Assembly: GCA_949752795.1 (NCBI GenBank)
Contig: OX457058.1
Coordinates: 155,692,353-155,756,352, forward strand
DNA: 64,000 nt
Source of the DNA: Hyperoodon ampullatus
Lineage: Eukaryota; Chordata; Mammalia; Artiodactyla; Ziphiidae
Direction of reading: 5' to 3'
The notes under the pieces were generated by a model that saw only the letters and a list, made by a program, of their open reading frames with translations, did not search any database and was not told where the DNA came from. Positions 47,993 through 59,850 of this stretch are shown piece after piece. A program made the position numbers and the translations under genes. Each line of letters opens with the position of its first letter. Position 1 is the first letter of the stretch.

Positions 47993-48232
47993 TGTAGAAG
48001 GAAGGGGCTTCATGTTTCCTGATCTTCCTGAATATCCAAGTCAGGTGACTGCTTTTGCTGATGTAACCTAGAATTACCCCAAAGGGGCTTTCTGTTTTTA
48101 GTCCTGGCTGTATGAAGCCATTTCATCTCAGTGAGGACCAAATGGAAGACTATGTGTGCATGGAGGTAGTGAGGTGGTCATGAGAAATATAAGCTAACGG
48201 ATCTTCTAGGACTGAATAGGAACTGCTTGTTT
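47993..48232. other. Unique sequence
   Basis: Nothing was recognised. Confidence 0.35.
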
Positions 48233-48242
48233 AAGAGTACAT

Positions 48243-48560
48243 ATGGGGGCTTCCCTGGTGGCGCAGTGGTTGAGAATCTGTCTGCCAATGCAGGGGACAC
48301 GGGTTCGAGCCCTGGTCTGCAAGGATCCCGCATGCCACGGAGCAACTAGGCCCATGAGCCCAACTACTGAGCCTGCGCGTCTGGAGCCTGTGCTCCACAA
48401 CAAGAGAGGCCACGATAGTGAGAGCCCCGTGCACCACTATGAAGAGTGGCCCCCGCTTGCCACAACTAGAGAAAACCCTCGCACAGAAACGAAGACCCAA
48501 CATAGCAAAAATAAATAAATAAATTAATAAACTCCTACCCCCAACAACAACAACAGAAAA
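48243..48560 (+). mobile_element. CHR-type SINE, long form
   Basis: It has the complete long-form order: head (ggcttccctggtggcgcag), B-box ggttcgagccc, one 'caactactga' module, 'gcccccgcttgccacaacta' and an (AAAT)n tail followed by a CAA-rich end. The TSD aagagtacat lies at 48233-48242 and 48561-48570. Confidence 0.95.
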
Positions 48561-48570
48561 AAGAGTACAT

Positions 48571-48850
48571 GTGAATTCCAGAGTTTACTTATGAGGAGGT
48601 TCTATTGGCAAACTTCCAAAAGTCACCAAGAATAATATCAATACACTGAATCCATGTGCACTTCTCCCTGTACCTTCTTTTCTACGTCGTCTTCCAGAAT
48701 TGTGCCTTATTGAATGTTCTAAGCTCCAGTTTTCATGATCTGAAAAATGGGATTAATAATACCTTTAACTGACTAGTGGTTGGGGGGTAAATAGGAGAAT
48801 TAAATAAGATATCAGGCATTAAAGTGTTTTGTCAGTGATGAACTAATATA
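48571..48850 (+). mobile_element. Unique sequence, then MIR fragment (from about 48700)
   Basis: 'ctgaaaaatgggattaataa' and 'aggagaattaaataagatat' match the MIR core and 3' half at about 48730-48815. The first 130 bases are unassigned. Confidence 0.5.
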
Positions 48851-49553
48851 GCTGTTAGGCCTGATAGCAACCATGTTGATGGCTGATTTATTATTTGTCA
48901 CTGACTACAGGACTGCATCTCTCTTATTTGGAGGGCATGCTTTCCAATATTTATTTTCTTCCTTAAAAAGATTGTCATTTGCTAATTTTCTTCCTTCTCT
49001 GTGAAATAAAATTATATCAAGGGGAACTGAAAAATTAAAAAAAATCTGTGCAGTAATTGGTAGGGGAAGGATAATAAGAAAAGCAGGCAACTGTGCTGTT
49101 TAGCATATCTGTGAGTGTGTTAATTTAATTAGAACTGCCCTATATAAATATTAAACTCAATTCACTTTCTTTTATAGCTCCTTTGCTTTTCAAAGTATTC
49201 CCAGTTACAGATTATCTTTTTAAAATTCTTCTGTGAGTTTGAGGGAGGTAATGGCAGAAAGACAACTCAAATTTAAATGAACTGAGAGCTTTTGATCTTA
49301 TCACACTTTGTCTCTCTCTGTTATTTTGGTTTGCCTAGCTGCGGGCCCAGAGGCAAAAGCAGTGCTTGATTTTCTCGCCTTCCTAGATGGAGGCGATAAA
49401 ACAACTTCCATTCAGTGGAATACATATTTTGTGTTGTTTTCCTAGAAAGGGGATTGTATTACTTTATGTCTCCACACTCGCAATCATCTGTAGACAATCA
49501 CCCAAGTTTTCTAGGTGATTAGCCAAAATATAGGAGGTTATCTGGATTGTTGT
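48851..49553. other. Unique sequence, possible conserved element
   Basis: 49120-49470 has no repeat signature. It contains AT-rich and GATA/TGATCTTATC-like words and a GC-richer part (tgcgggcccagaggcaaaag). It is a candidate conserved noncoding element. Confidence 0.4.
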
Positions 49554-49662
49554 TTTCTTTTGATCCTCCCAGCAACTCCATGAGGGTAGGATAACATTAT
49601 CCCCCTTTTACAGGTAAGGGTGGAGTCAGTAAGTGAGAGAGTCAGGCATGTTTGACCTCCAA
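49554..49662 (-). mobile_element. MIR fragment
   Basis: 'tcctcccagcaactccatga', 'taacattatcccccttttac' and 'gtcagtaagtgagagagtca' recall the MIR core in reverse. Confidence 0.6.
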
Positions 49663-52038
49663 GTATAATTCCTAGTGTTAGAAATGGTGGACTTAGTTCC
49701 TTCATTAAACTTTTGATAGATTTGGGATAAAGGTAGTGAAAAAATTGCCCATGGAATTAGTCTGAACTGAATTCACGAGAATCATTGAATCCCATAGGCA
49801 GAAGGTCCTCTCTTATAGGACCTGTCTTGCAGGATGAGGTGAGTGACGGAGGGTCATGCGAGTACGAGTTGGATCCTGTCTTTATCTAAAATTTTGATTT
49901 CGTTCATCATGGATTTTTGCGTCCATTAAAATTTTCTTTAACGTTGCATTAAAACATTATTTATCTTGAGGGGTTTTTTGGTGCCCCCTTGCATTTTGTG
50001 CCCAAGATGAGTGAAGCACTTGCTTTACCCTAGTCTTAGCCCTGTAGAGCAGGCACACCACTAGGTAGGCTACTAGTCATATCCCTTCCTTTTCCACATG
50101 AAGAAACTGAGGTCTAAAATCACGAAGCTGGTACCAGTAACTCACGTCTCTTGAGTCACAATTCAGTGCTCTTCTTGTTGCACTAAATGTAACTGAAAAA
50201 ATGTGGCAGATGAGCATCAGGAGTGTGTGACCTCAGAATAAAGCCTGACTAAATGTACCAGGGAAAAAAGTGTAGAGGCCTTGAACTGCACATGTCTGTT
50301 CAGTACCAAATCTTCCTCTTAGCCAGAAAGTAGAAACAGCCACAAATTGCAACAGGTAGAATTTAGATTAGGCAGAAGGAAAGACTTGACAGTGTGGGAA
50401 GTGATGTGCTGCACTGGTTTCTAGAGAATGACATAAAATAAGAGTGGCAAATACAAATGCATTGGGTCATGTGTAAATAAGTAGTGGGACTGTGACAAAC
50501 TGGGGTGAGATACCACAAGTAGAAAACAAGTTCTTCAGTTCTGTTCATCACTTAGAGAAGCAATGTCTCTTCTGCTTCCTTTCTGGGTCTCAGGCATCCC
50601 CTTCAGTTTCAGGTCAAAGTTAGTTTTTTGAAGCCACTTGAACCCTAGTGTGGTAGCATCCTCTTCTCCCTCCTCACAGAAATTCCTTGATCCTACTTCT
50701 CCTTTGTTTTATCTTTGCAGCTCTAATCAGCAGAGACTGCTTCCGCAGTTCTCTATCCTTCCCTCAGTTACCTGCTCCTATAGCCCTGGGTCCTGGATTA
50801 CAGCATTTTCCAACCCTTTGAGTTGGCTCTCTTCTGCTCTAAAAAACATTGGCTCTTTCACAATTACTGTCCCCATTATGGTATTTCTAGCCTCCCAAGC
50901 TGAGCCATCACATCCCTAATCAACAAGTCACCTTGCAACCACATTGCCTTTTCTTGGATGACTTTTAATTAGGACAGCATGCATCTAGACTGGGTGAGAG
51001 AATCACACAGGCAGGAGATTTACTTTGCTCTGCACTGAATACTCAGCATCTAGCATAGTTCTCTGCTGTGCAAGTAGGAGGTCAACAATACTTACTGAGG
51101 GAATAAGCAATGACACCAGTGCAATTCAATTCACTCCAAATTGGGTATCTCCTAAAATTCACATAGGAATTTTCAAAATGGCCAAAAGGCAATACATTTC
51201 ATAGCAAAACCACAGTGTGGATAATCAGGTAGATGAAAGAAAAAAAAAAAATCTGTGACATTTTGCATGTGGCCTGATAAACAGCCATGTACTCCAGCTA
51301 CCAGGACTGTGGATCCTGCCTTTTTAAACAGGCCCATTTGCTGGTGTGCCCTGTGCTCCTTTGGAGGTTTTCAGCACCACGGATAGAGGCACCGTGTTTC
51401 CTTTTATCTGTAACTCACTGAACATCAGGATGAAGAAATACTCAGGGTTTGAGACAGGGCTCTCGGTGACTGGTAGAAATTACCCACTTTTGTCAGAAAA
51501 AAATTCACTTAGAGCCTTTTTATTTCCCTTTTCCCTTGGCAGGCTTGCATTTTCCAGCTGCTAAGGCACTTAAGCTTCTACAGGTTGGTTTTCAGGTGCC
51601 CGCAGGATGGGGAGGGGTTGCCATGGAAATTGATACCTTCTGAGATTGAGGCTCCAGGGCAACCCCCAGTGGTGGGTGTCCCTACTGATGGCTGATGTGT
51701 CTCCTATGCTAGGCATGGCCCTCATCCAAGTAACCAAGTGTACCTAGGAAGTAGGCCCAGTTGTTCATTGAGTACTGGCTTTAGGTTCCAGCCTGAGGTC
51801 ATCCTATTACCAGAGCAAGCATTAGGAAAATTAGTAAAGTCCGCCAAGGCTTAACTGACGAAATATAATGTACACACGTGTGAGAATAAATCCTTCCCAA
51901 ACTTTTAAGTTTTATTGTATTTGGTTGTAAAACCCAAAAGCCAGATTGACTAACTCTCAGACCCTGTTAAATCCTTTTTAGGGGCAATGTGATATGCCCT
52001 CCCCTCCCCTGCCTTTCCTAACGACTCCTTTTGTCTTC
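49663..52038. other. Unique sequence with MIR and L2 fragments
   Basis: No gene is seen. An antisense MIR piece lies at about 50070-50190 ('tccacatgaagaaactgagg'). A sense L2 or MIR 3' end lies at about 51020-51110 ('actcagcatctagcatagtt'). An A-run sits at 51240-51252. The 93-codon frame at 50638-50919 has no known motif. Confidence 0.45.
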
Positions 52039-52088
52039 TCATTAGCTATATTCATTGATTTTATTTTTTGTGTGTGTTCTTGGAACTC

Positions 52089-52089
<1 letters not shown>

Positions 52090-52134
<45 letters not shown>
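52090..52134 (+). repeat. (TTA)n microsatellite
   Basis: About fifteen TTA units run without interruption. Read on the minus strand it is (TAA)n, and it may derive from an A-rich tail of the surrounding antisense L1. Confidence 0.96.
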
Positions 52135-52135
<1 letters not shown>

Positions 52136-52178
52136 GAATGAAGCTCATTACTCCCCATTACTCTTTTTTTTTTTTAAA

Positions 52179-52465
52179 CGGAACGCTATTTATTTATTTA
52201 TTTAGTCTGCGTTGGGTCTTCATTTCTGTGCGAGGGCTTTCTCTAGTTGCGGCGAGCAGGGGCCACTCTTCATCACGGTGCGTGGGCCTCTCACTGTCGC
52301 AGCCTCTCTTGTTGTGGAGCACAAGCTCCAGACGCACAGGCTCAGTAGTTGTGGCTCACGGGCCTAGTTGCTCTGCGGCATGTGGGATCTTCCCAGACCA
52401 GGGCTCGAACCCGTGTCCCCTGCATTGGCAGGCAGATTCTCAACCACTGCACCACCAGGGAAGCT
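52179..52465 (-). mobile_element. CHR-type SINE, long form, nested in the L1 tail
   Basis: The element is antisense with one 'cagtagttgtgg' module. It is flanked by ctc-T(11-12)-aaa at 52161-52178 and 52466-52482, so it inserted into the T-run that is the antisense L1 poly(A). It is therefore younger than the L1. The 169-codon plus frame across this region is an artefact. Confidence 0.93.
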
Positions 52466-53100
52466 CTCTTTTTTTTTTTAAATACATCTTTATTGGAGTA
52501 TAATTGCTTCACAATGCTGTGTTAGTTTCTGTTGTACAACAAAGTGAATCAGCCATATGCATACACATATCCCCATATCCCCTCCCTCTTGAGCCTCCCT
52601 CCCACCCTCCCTATCGCACCCCTCTAGGTCTCAAAGAGCACCGAGCTGATCTCCCTGTGCTATGTGTCTGCTTCCCACGGGCTATCTATTTTACAGTTGG
52701 TAGTGTATATATGTCCATGCTACTCTCACTTTGCCCCAGCTTCCCCTCCCCACTACCTGTGTCCTCAAGTCCATTCTCTATATCTTTGTCTTTATTCCTC
52801 CTCTGCCACTAGGTTCATCAGTACCATTTCTTTTAGATTCCATATATATGTGTTAGCATATGGCATTTGTTTTTCTCTTTCTGACTTACTTCAATCTTTA
52901 TGACAGACTCTAGGTCCATCCACCTCACTACAAATAACTCAATTTCGTTTCTTTTTATGGCTGAGTAATATTCCACTGTATATATGTGCCACATCTTCTT
53001 TATCCATTCCTCTGTTGATGGACATTTAGGTTGCTTCTGTGTCCTGGCTATTGTAAATAGAGCTGCAGTGAACATTGGGATACATGTTCATTAGCTATAT

Positions 53101-54256
53101 GCAAATGCAGAGTTTTACTAAGGCATATCAAAATGACTTTCTTAGGGTGTGGTGGGGGTCTCTCATTCTGGACCCTTTGGGGTTCAGACTGACTTTCGTT
53201 TATTTTCTAAATTTGATGCCTTTCTTCCATTTCCTTGAAGTGTCTTAAATTTTTGTAGTCTGTCTTTTCCTTTTTGCCCCATTTCTGGCCATCATATACA
53301 ATCTGAGCTGGCCCTTTTCTCTTGATAATAAATGTCCTGAGTTCCTTTGGTGAGGAAGCTCAGGACAGGAGCTGATGGAGATTAGTCAAATGTCAGAGAT
53401 ACCTGCCCTTTGGCTTGCACCTAGGAGCAGATCCATGTGGCTATTTCTTTATGTGTCCCAGCTTTGAAAAATGAGAGTGAGGTTTTGTTCCTACACTCTC
53501 ATAAAATCAGAGGTATCCCAGACTGGGTATTTGCATACCACAATAAGAATCACTAAAACCAAGACTACGTGATGGAAGGGTAGGAGCAGAAATTTTACCT
53601 GAACCATAAATTATCTTATAATGTTGTTTTGAGAAGGGATTCAGGGTTTACTCAGGGACATATGTGTTTTGTTTTTTTTGTTTTTACAAAAGGGCTCATG
53701 ATATAGCTTAGATATTTTCTGTCTGTAAAATGAGTCAGAGTGCCATTTCCTTTTATGTTTCTGCTGGTGCCTTCTGTTGGCTTTTTAGAGTCTGACATGG
53801 TATTTGGGACCCTCCGTGAGATTGGGAAGAGTTTCTTTAGGTGGTAAAGGCCAGAGGCACACAGACTCCTTCTCTGATGCTTACTGTCTTTCTATCATTA
53901 GGAACACCGTGGACACTTTGGGACTCAATTTATTTTATGCTTTTTTTCAAGAAGGTGAATCTTTTGGGGGGAACGTTTTATAGATGTGGAAATGGTCTCA
54001 CTTATATTAGCTGAGGGTGCTAAAATAAAGGGCTCTCCCTTGACTCTTTAGGGGTGGCCTAAATATGTGTCATTATGTATTAGCAACCTCAGTTCATCCT
54101 AGGATACTATTCATTCTCCCTTGCTCCTAGTTAACTATAGTAGCAAATATTGGTCATGTCTGGGTTCAGAGGATGACCAGTGTAGCCATGGCCAAAGGCA
54201 TGGGATTACCGTGAGAATAGGAAAAGCTCCTAGAGCATGGAAGTGCTTTTGTATTA
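53101..54256. other. Unique noncoding sequence
   Basis: No gene or repeat family was recognised. T-rich tracts occur at about 53665-53685. Confidence 0.4.
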
Positions 54257-54268
54257 ATAATCATTCTC

Positions 54269-54593
54269 GGAGGGAGTTCCCTGGTGGTCCAGTGGTAAAG
54301 AATCCACCTTCCAGTTCAGGCGACACGGGTTCGATCCCCGGTCAGGGAACCAAGATCCCACATGTGGCGGGGCAACAAGGCTGCGTGCCACAACTACTGA
54401 GCTCGCGCGCCTCAACAAGAGAGCCTGCGTGCCACAAACTACAGAGCCCACGCACTCTGGAGCCCACACGCCACAACTGCAGAGCCCATGCACCACAACT
54501 AGAGAGAGAAAACCCGCATGCCACAATGACCCACATGCCGCAACTAAGACCGGATGTAGTCAAAAAATAATAATAATAATAATAAAGAAAAAA
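54269..54593 (+). mobile_element. CHR-type SINE, 'ggtccagtgg' head, diverged long form
   Basis: The head has tggtccagtggt and the B-box ggttcgatccc. The body has several degraded 'ccacaactac' modules. The tail is (AAT)n. A near-perfect TSD, ataatcattctc at 54257-54268 and ataattattctc at 54594-54605, defines the ends. It sits just before a short antisense MIR fragment (about 54606-54690). Confidence 0.93.
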
Positions 54594-54605
54594 ATAATTA
54601 TTCTC

Positions 54606-54889
54606 AGACAGGCTTTTACATACACCCAGTCATTTCAGATCTTCATTATAACCCTGTGAGATGATAAGGGTTATCTTCAACCTCAGCAAGCATCTCAGCA
54701 TTTTCATTCAAACTTACTAGAGACTGGTGGTCTCTCCATTCCATTTCCTTCAATGATGATTCCAAAATATCAACACTCTCCTATTTCCCTTATTTAACCC
54801 TCAATTTCATTGGAAAATCTTGCTTCTAAATCACGGAGAAAGTTGATGCTATTTTATGGTATCTCCTTCAGTTCTCTAGCCCACTCTTA
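54606..54889. other. MIR fragment and unique sequence
   Basis: 'tttacatacacccagtcatt' and 'cattataaccctgtgagatg' at 54614-54663 match MIR in reverse. The rest is unassigned. Confidence 0.45.
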
Positions 54890-56180
54890 CTTTCAAACTT
54901 TCTTTCTGATTTATTCTCATGTCCTTTTCTTCAGGCTTAGAGGTTCCTCCTCTGGTGTAAGACCAGTCCCTTCTCTTCTATCTTCCAGGACCTTTCTCAG
55001 AATTCACCCCACCCCACCCATTCCCCACCCCCCAACTGGATAACCTGCAGCCTTTCCCTTTCTTCTTGGCTTCATCCTATCAGAGTAGCCTTTCCCATGA
55101 CCCCACCTACCAAATATCCCTCTCTTGACCTCACATCCCTTTAGCTCCCATCTTGATTCTTTTAACTTCCTTCTTTTTTCTTTCTTTCTTTTCTAAATCC
55201 AAATCACCATTCTTACCCAGCTCACTGAAATCTGAATTATCTTATTTTTGGATTCAATGAATCTTCCTTAGGCCAATGATTTATCTTCTCACCAAACTTG
55301 CTATCCCTCCAATGTTTGCCATTTCTGAACATGGCACCACTGTCGTCTAGCTAGCTAATCCAGAAGCTTCACCCTGCCCCTTTTCACATCTTATGCAAAG
55401 TTAACTTCTACTTATTTTTTTCTTCCTTGACAGCTCTCAATGCCACCTTTGCCTCTGTATTCCTGCTACCACCACCAATGTTTGGTAGTGTTTGGTAGAT
55501 CTATGTAGTTTGCTATCCCACTGCACCAGCCTCCTAACTAATATCTCTTCCTCCAGTCCTCTTCTATTCAAGCCCATCCTCCCATATCACTAGAGTACAT
55601 CTGCCCACATTCACTATGTAAAGTGGAAAGCTAATCTGATGAAAACCCTCATTACCTCCCTATTGCCTATAGGATAATGTTAACATTTTCTTTAGGAGGC
55701 TCTCCACAGTATGGCTACCAATTTTCCAGCCTTTTGTGCCCACCAACCTTTACCTTACTTTTTACCCTCCAGTGACACCCAGTTGTTGATAGTTCCCTGT
55801 ATTTAAAATACTGTTTCTCAAATCCATGGTTTGCTTGAGCTTTCCCCTCTGCCAATATTGGCCTGTCCCTATTTGCTTAATTAATTTATACTCATCCTTT
55901 AAGAATCAGCTCAGGCATCATCTCTCCAGCAAGCCTCCCAAATGTTTCTCCCACTCTCTCCATCCCTTACCACACTGGGTTAGTTACCCTCCTTTCTGTT
56001 GGTATAAAATGCTGTGCATGTGGGCTACTATTGCACTCATTATATCGAATTATGATTTTCTGTTCCTGTATTTGCTTTCCTCAATATGTCTCCATACTCC
56101 TTCAGTACATCATTTGCATCTGTAGCACTGAACAGAGTTCTTGACACACAGGAGGTGCTAAATAAATGTAAGTTTAATAC
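54890..56180 (+). mobile_element. L2 LINE, long relic
   Basis: The sense L2 3' region is best seen from about 55550 on: 'ctattgcctataggataatg', 'gaatcagctcaggcatcatc', 'tctccagcaagcctcccaaa' and a 3' end 'gacacacaggaggtgctaaa', 'taaatgtaag'. Upstream sequence (54890-55550) is pyrimidine-rich like the L2 coding strand but too degraded to be sure. No open frame of the L2 polymerase survives. Confidence 0.7.
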
Positions 56181-56335
56181 ATTTATGCCAAATTTAGAGC
56201 AGGTTTGAAAAAAATCCAGCCTTTTCCCATAGAGTAAGGGGAAATTGGTGGGGCAGTGTGTTAAAAAGTTTTGAAAATTGTTTCTGTAGCCTATTTGTCC
56301 CTGTTATGGAAGTACTGATGTAAATCAAATGACTT
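56181..56335. other. Unique sequence
   Basis: Nothing was recognised. Confidence 0.35.
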
Positions 56336-56346
56336 CTAGAGTCTTT

Positions 56347-56525
56347 TTTTAAATATTTATTTATTCATTTATTTATTTATTTGGCTGCACCACGTCTTAG
56401 TTGCCATACACAGCATCTTCGTTTTTGTTGCGGCATGTGGGATCTAGTTCCCTGACCAGGGATCGAACCCAGGCCCCCTGCATTGGGAGCATGGAGTCTT
56501 AACCGCTGGACCACCAGGGAAGTCC
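56347..56525 (-). mobile_element. CHR-type SINE, 'ggtccagtgg' head, short copy
   Basis: The element is antisense with a (TTTA)n tail on the left and a head reading ggaccaccagggaagtccc on the right. A B-box is seen in reverse (gggatcgaacc). Similar flanks, ctagagtcttt at 56336-56346 and ctagagaatcttt at 56526-56538, are a probable TSD with a small indel. Confidence 0.9.
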
Positions 56526-56538
56526 CTAGAGAATCTTT

Positions 56539-57782
56539 AGTTGTTCTCCACCACTGGGAGATGATGAGGCAACACGGAGTTGACCTCCTCTCTTTTGAAT
56601 AACATGGAATCCATTGTGGAGACCTTTAAACATATGGTGGTATTTTCTATCAAAACTGAGATAAATATGAAGGAGTGTTCACTGACAATAATGACTATAG
56701 ATAAATGCTGTCAGTTGGAAGAAAATGTCAATCACAGATGTCACTGGATCTGTGAAGGCCACACTGAATTTTATACAAATGTAAATTTTATAAAGTAAGA
56801 TTTTAGAGAAGGTTATAATCATATTCAGAAGGTGAGGTAAGAATGAAATGTGCATTTCAGTGGCTGCCCAGTCCATAAAGAATACTCTATAAGGCAGTAG
56901 GGAGCAAAGGTGTTGCACAAGAGCTAGCTAGTTGCAGTCATTCTCATTTCTTTAACCTTAATTTCTAGATCCTGTTTTGATTGAATGATTGTCAAGGCAT
57001 CCCTCAGAGTCTTTTTACGTTCTTGCTTTCTCTTTAAAAAGTAAAGTTCCAAACCAGATTCTCATACAGAATTCTGAGATGATCACTATGCCACATTCCT
57101 GTTCAACATTCCTGGACTACATTTTCCTTTATAAAGGGTAGCATTTTTATTTTCCACTAGGACCCCTAGATTCTCCTCTTTTTAAAAATTTGATATTTAC
57201 CAGAAACAGGTGTGCTCCAACCTGTATTTGTGCAGTATTTTTTGTAGTAGGCAATTACGTGTACTTTTAATGATAATGGTTGTTTGTACATTAACAATAG
57301 TTGCACTTTAAAGATTCGTTTTCCCCCCCTTCCTTCCCCATATGTGTATATACACAAACAAATGCAAACAAGGGCAGACTTGATTGTTCCTTTGTTATAA
57401 GTAAAGACCATCTAATCATAATAAAGCACATTTAATAATTGTGTGTAATGAGCAAATTAAAGCAATAATGCAAGGAAATAAGAGCCAGTTCCTTGAAATG
57501 TTTGTCTTATCTTGTAATTGAAAAAAATATAATTTCCCCTGAAGTAGGAAAGACTGTTGAGCTGCCTTGTTTTTGCCAAATATGAGGGTAACTGACACTG
57601 CTGCTCTAATGTTTACTGGCTAAAATCCTGGAGGGAGTATGGGAAGGGGAAAGGAAAAGATCTGTTGAATTTGGGGTTTAGTTTTACTCTGGATAATATG
57701 GCAGGTTGATTCAACAGACACTCAACAGCAGGCATGCATCCATTCATAACTGTGTTACTCTAAGGATTATGCAGCAAAATAG
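56539..57782. other. Unique noncoding sequence
   Basis: No gene or clear repeat is seen. The sequence is AT-rich, with frames under 85 codons. Confidence 0.45.
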
Positions 57783-57948
57783 TGTAAGGATCAAGAGCTG
57801 GAGCTTTGGTGTTAGAAAGACCTGATTTCTGGTCCCACATTTGTCATTCTACTAATTTGTGATTTTAGGAAGTTAGTTTTCTAAGATCTAGTTATTCCAA
57901 CTGTACAGAGGGGTTAATGATGGCACACACATCACAGGGTTTTTTTTT

Positions 57949-58156
57949 AGTTTTTTTTTTTTTTGCGTTATGCGGGCCTCTCACTGTTGTGGCCTCTCTC
58001 GTTGTGGAGCACAGGCTCCGGACGTGCAGGCTTAGCGGCCATGGCTCATGGGCCTAGCCGCTCTGCGGCATGTGGGATCTTCCAGGACCGGGGCACGAAC
58101 CCGTGTCCACCTGCATCAGCAGGCGGACTCTCAACCACTGTGCCACCAGGGAAGCC
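57949..58156 (-). mobile_element. CHR-type SINE, short form (youngest layer of the nest)
   Basis: The element is antisense with a T-run then gcgttatgcgggcctctcac. It is flanked by the 14-bp repeat cagggttttttttt at 57935-57948 and 58157-58170. It inserted into the T-rich tail of the long-form SINE that follows. Confidence 0.94.
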
Positions 58157-58523
58157 CAGGGTTTTTTTTTTAAATAAATTTATTCATTTATGTATTTTTG
58201 GCTGCATTGGGTCTTCGTTGCTGCACGCGTGTGGGCTTTCTCTAGTTGTGGCGAGCGGGGGCTACTCTTCGTTGTGGTGCGCGGGCTTCACATTGCGGTG
58301 GCTTCTCTTGTTGCGGAGCACAGGCTCTAGGAGTGCGAGCTCCAGTAGTTGCGGCACACGGGCTCAGTAGTTGTGACTCACGGGCTCTAGAGTGCAGGCT
58401 CAGTAGTTGTGGCGCACGGGCTTAGTTGCTCCGCGGCATGTGGGATCTTCCCGGACCAGGGCTCGAACCCGTGTCCCCTTCACTGGCAGGTGGATTCTTA
58501 ACCACTGTGCCACCAGGGAAGTC
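58157..58523 (-). mobile_element. CHR-type SINE, long form (middle layer of the nest)
   Basis: The element is antisense and long form, with three copies of the 'cagtagttg' module. A 17-bp TSD, cacatcacagggttttt, lies at 57928-57944 and 58524-58540. Its tail was later cut by the short-form SINE at 57949-58156. Confidence 0.95.
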
Positions 58524-58610
58524 CACATCACAGGGTTTTTGTGAAGCTTAATGTGCTAGTGCTTACTGTAGTGACTGCTATATAGTCAGGGTGCAGTGAA
58601 TATTCTCTGT

Positions 58611-58888
58611 GAGAAAAAGGAGGGCAGGAAGTGACTAAGATGTCCAAAGGATGATATGATGTAGTTGAAAGAGGATGGAGTTAGACATTTGAATCCTGTG
58701 TTCATTTTTCACCAGCTATATCATGTTGGATAAAGCAATCTGAACTTTGAGGGCCATCATTTTCCAAATCTATCTCTGTCTGTATATAAAAAGGGATATT
58801 AATGTCAATTTATAGGTCAGTTCTGAGGATTAAATAAGACAATGTATGTGTAAGTGCCTAGTTGCTGAGTGCCACATCTTTCTGTTAG
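58611..58888 (+). mobile_element. MIR relic (from about 58650)
   Basis: 'gagttagacatttgaatcct', 'cattttccaaatctatctct' and 'ttctgaggattaaataagac' are degraded MIR segments in order. Confidence 0.7.
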
Positions 58889-59558
58889 TAGGAGCTAGCT
58901 AAATGCCAATTGTGGTGGTATGCTACTGATGCTGAATGGCACTTGGCTGCGATTTGTGTCATTCCCAAATGACTTTTTTATGGTATGAATCCTGTATGTG
59001 TCCTGTTCTGCTTAATGTTGCCATCAGACTCATGATTCCTAATTTTTAGACCAAAGTTTGATGCCTGAGAGTATTTTATGGGATAGCAGTTGCTGTCAGG
59101 GTCCCTCCCATATCCCCTTATTCTTACCAGTTCAGTGCATACCAGCCCAACTTCTGCTGGCACGTGCATTTCTCTGCCTGGGGGCTTTTCCTTGACATTG
59201 GACCCTACTTTGTGTCCTTGCTGTAGGCCAGAAGTGCAGAGGCATTAACGGCCCCCTTCTTCAATGTCCCTTAATCAAAGGCTGGCAGCGTTCTTCACTA
59301 GCTCCTAGACTTTCCTCAGTGAGTTTGCGTTCCATTTTTCCTTAGTGGTAGCTGGATTGATAATGCACCCTGTGGTGGCTGCTGTCTTATCCTTGTGTCA
59401 CACTCCCACGACATCTTACAAGTAAATTGCTTGCACTTCAACCCTGGTCTCAAAGTTTACTTCTGAAGAAACTCAAACGAAGACGCACAGCCTCCTCGAC
59501 AAGCCCAGTGATGCTTATGGAGAATTATTATGCATAGATCTTGATACCTGGATTATTA
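58889..59558. other. Unique noncoding sequence
   Basis: Nothing coding or repeated was recognised. Confidence 0.4.
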
Positions 59559-59574
59559 CTGTAGGGAGCTTTTT

Positions 59575-59778
59575 TTTTTTTTTTTTTGCGGTACGTGGGC
59601 CTCTCACTGTTGTGGCCTCTCCCGTTGCGGAGCACAGGCTCCGGACGCGCAGGCTCAGCGGCCATGGCTCACGGGCCCAACCGCTCCACGGCATGTGGTA
59701 TCTTCCCGGACCAGGGCACGAACCCGTGTCCCCTGCATCGGCAGGTGGACTCTCAACCCCTGCGCCACCAGGGAAGCC
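59575..59778 (-). mobile_element. CHR-type SINE, short form
   Basis: The element is antisense with a T-run followed by gcggtacgtgggcctctcac. A perfect 16-bp TSD, starting ctgtagggagctttt, lies at 59559-59574 and 59779-59794. It is little diverged and probably young. Confidence 0.96.
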
Positions 59779-59850
59779 CTGTAGGGAGCTTTTTACAACA
59801 GAACTAGTTTTGTCTGGTCCAAGGCTTAATATGTAGCTTGGAATCAAGAT

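Larger units (their letters stand above)
52052..53087 (-). mobile_element. L1 3' end, antisense, with possible 3' transduction
   Basis: The L1 sequence is 52483-53087: the reverse of the 3' UTR (acatctttattggagtataa onward) and the end of ORF2, 5'-truncated at 53087. The 13-bp word tcattagctatat immediately follows the truncation point (53088-53100) and occurs again at 52039-52051. If that pair is the TSD, the insertion also includes about 110 bp of non-L1 sequence with a TTA microsatellite on the 3' side, plus a later SINE. The L1 part is certain; the wider limits are inferred. Confidence 0.75.
57783..58610 (+). mobile_element. MIR relic split by two nested SINEs
   Basis: The 5' part (57783-57944) has 'ctggagctttggtgttagaa' and 'gacctgatttctggtcccac'. 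The 3' part (58524-58610) continues from 'cacatcacagggtttttgtg' to 'gctatatagtcagggtgcag'. Between them lie the SINEs at 57949-58156 and 58157-58523. The MIR is the oldest layer. Confidence 0.8.

Noticed and set aside
51994..52503. 169-codon open frame
   Set aside because: It reads through the TTA microsatellite and the nested SINE.
57963..58370. 135-codon open frame with a Leu-rich start, and similar frames in other short SINEs
   Set aside because: The same peptide-like pattern recurs wherever a short-form SINE is antisense, so it is a translation of the repeat.
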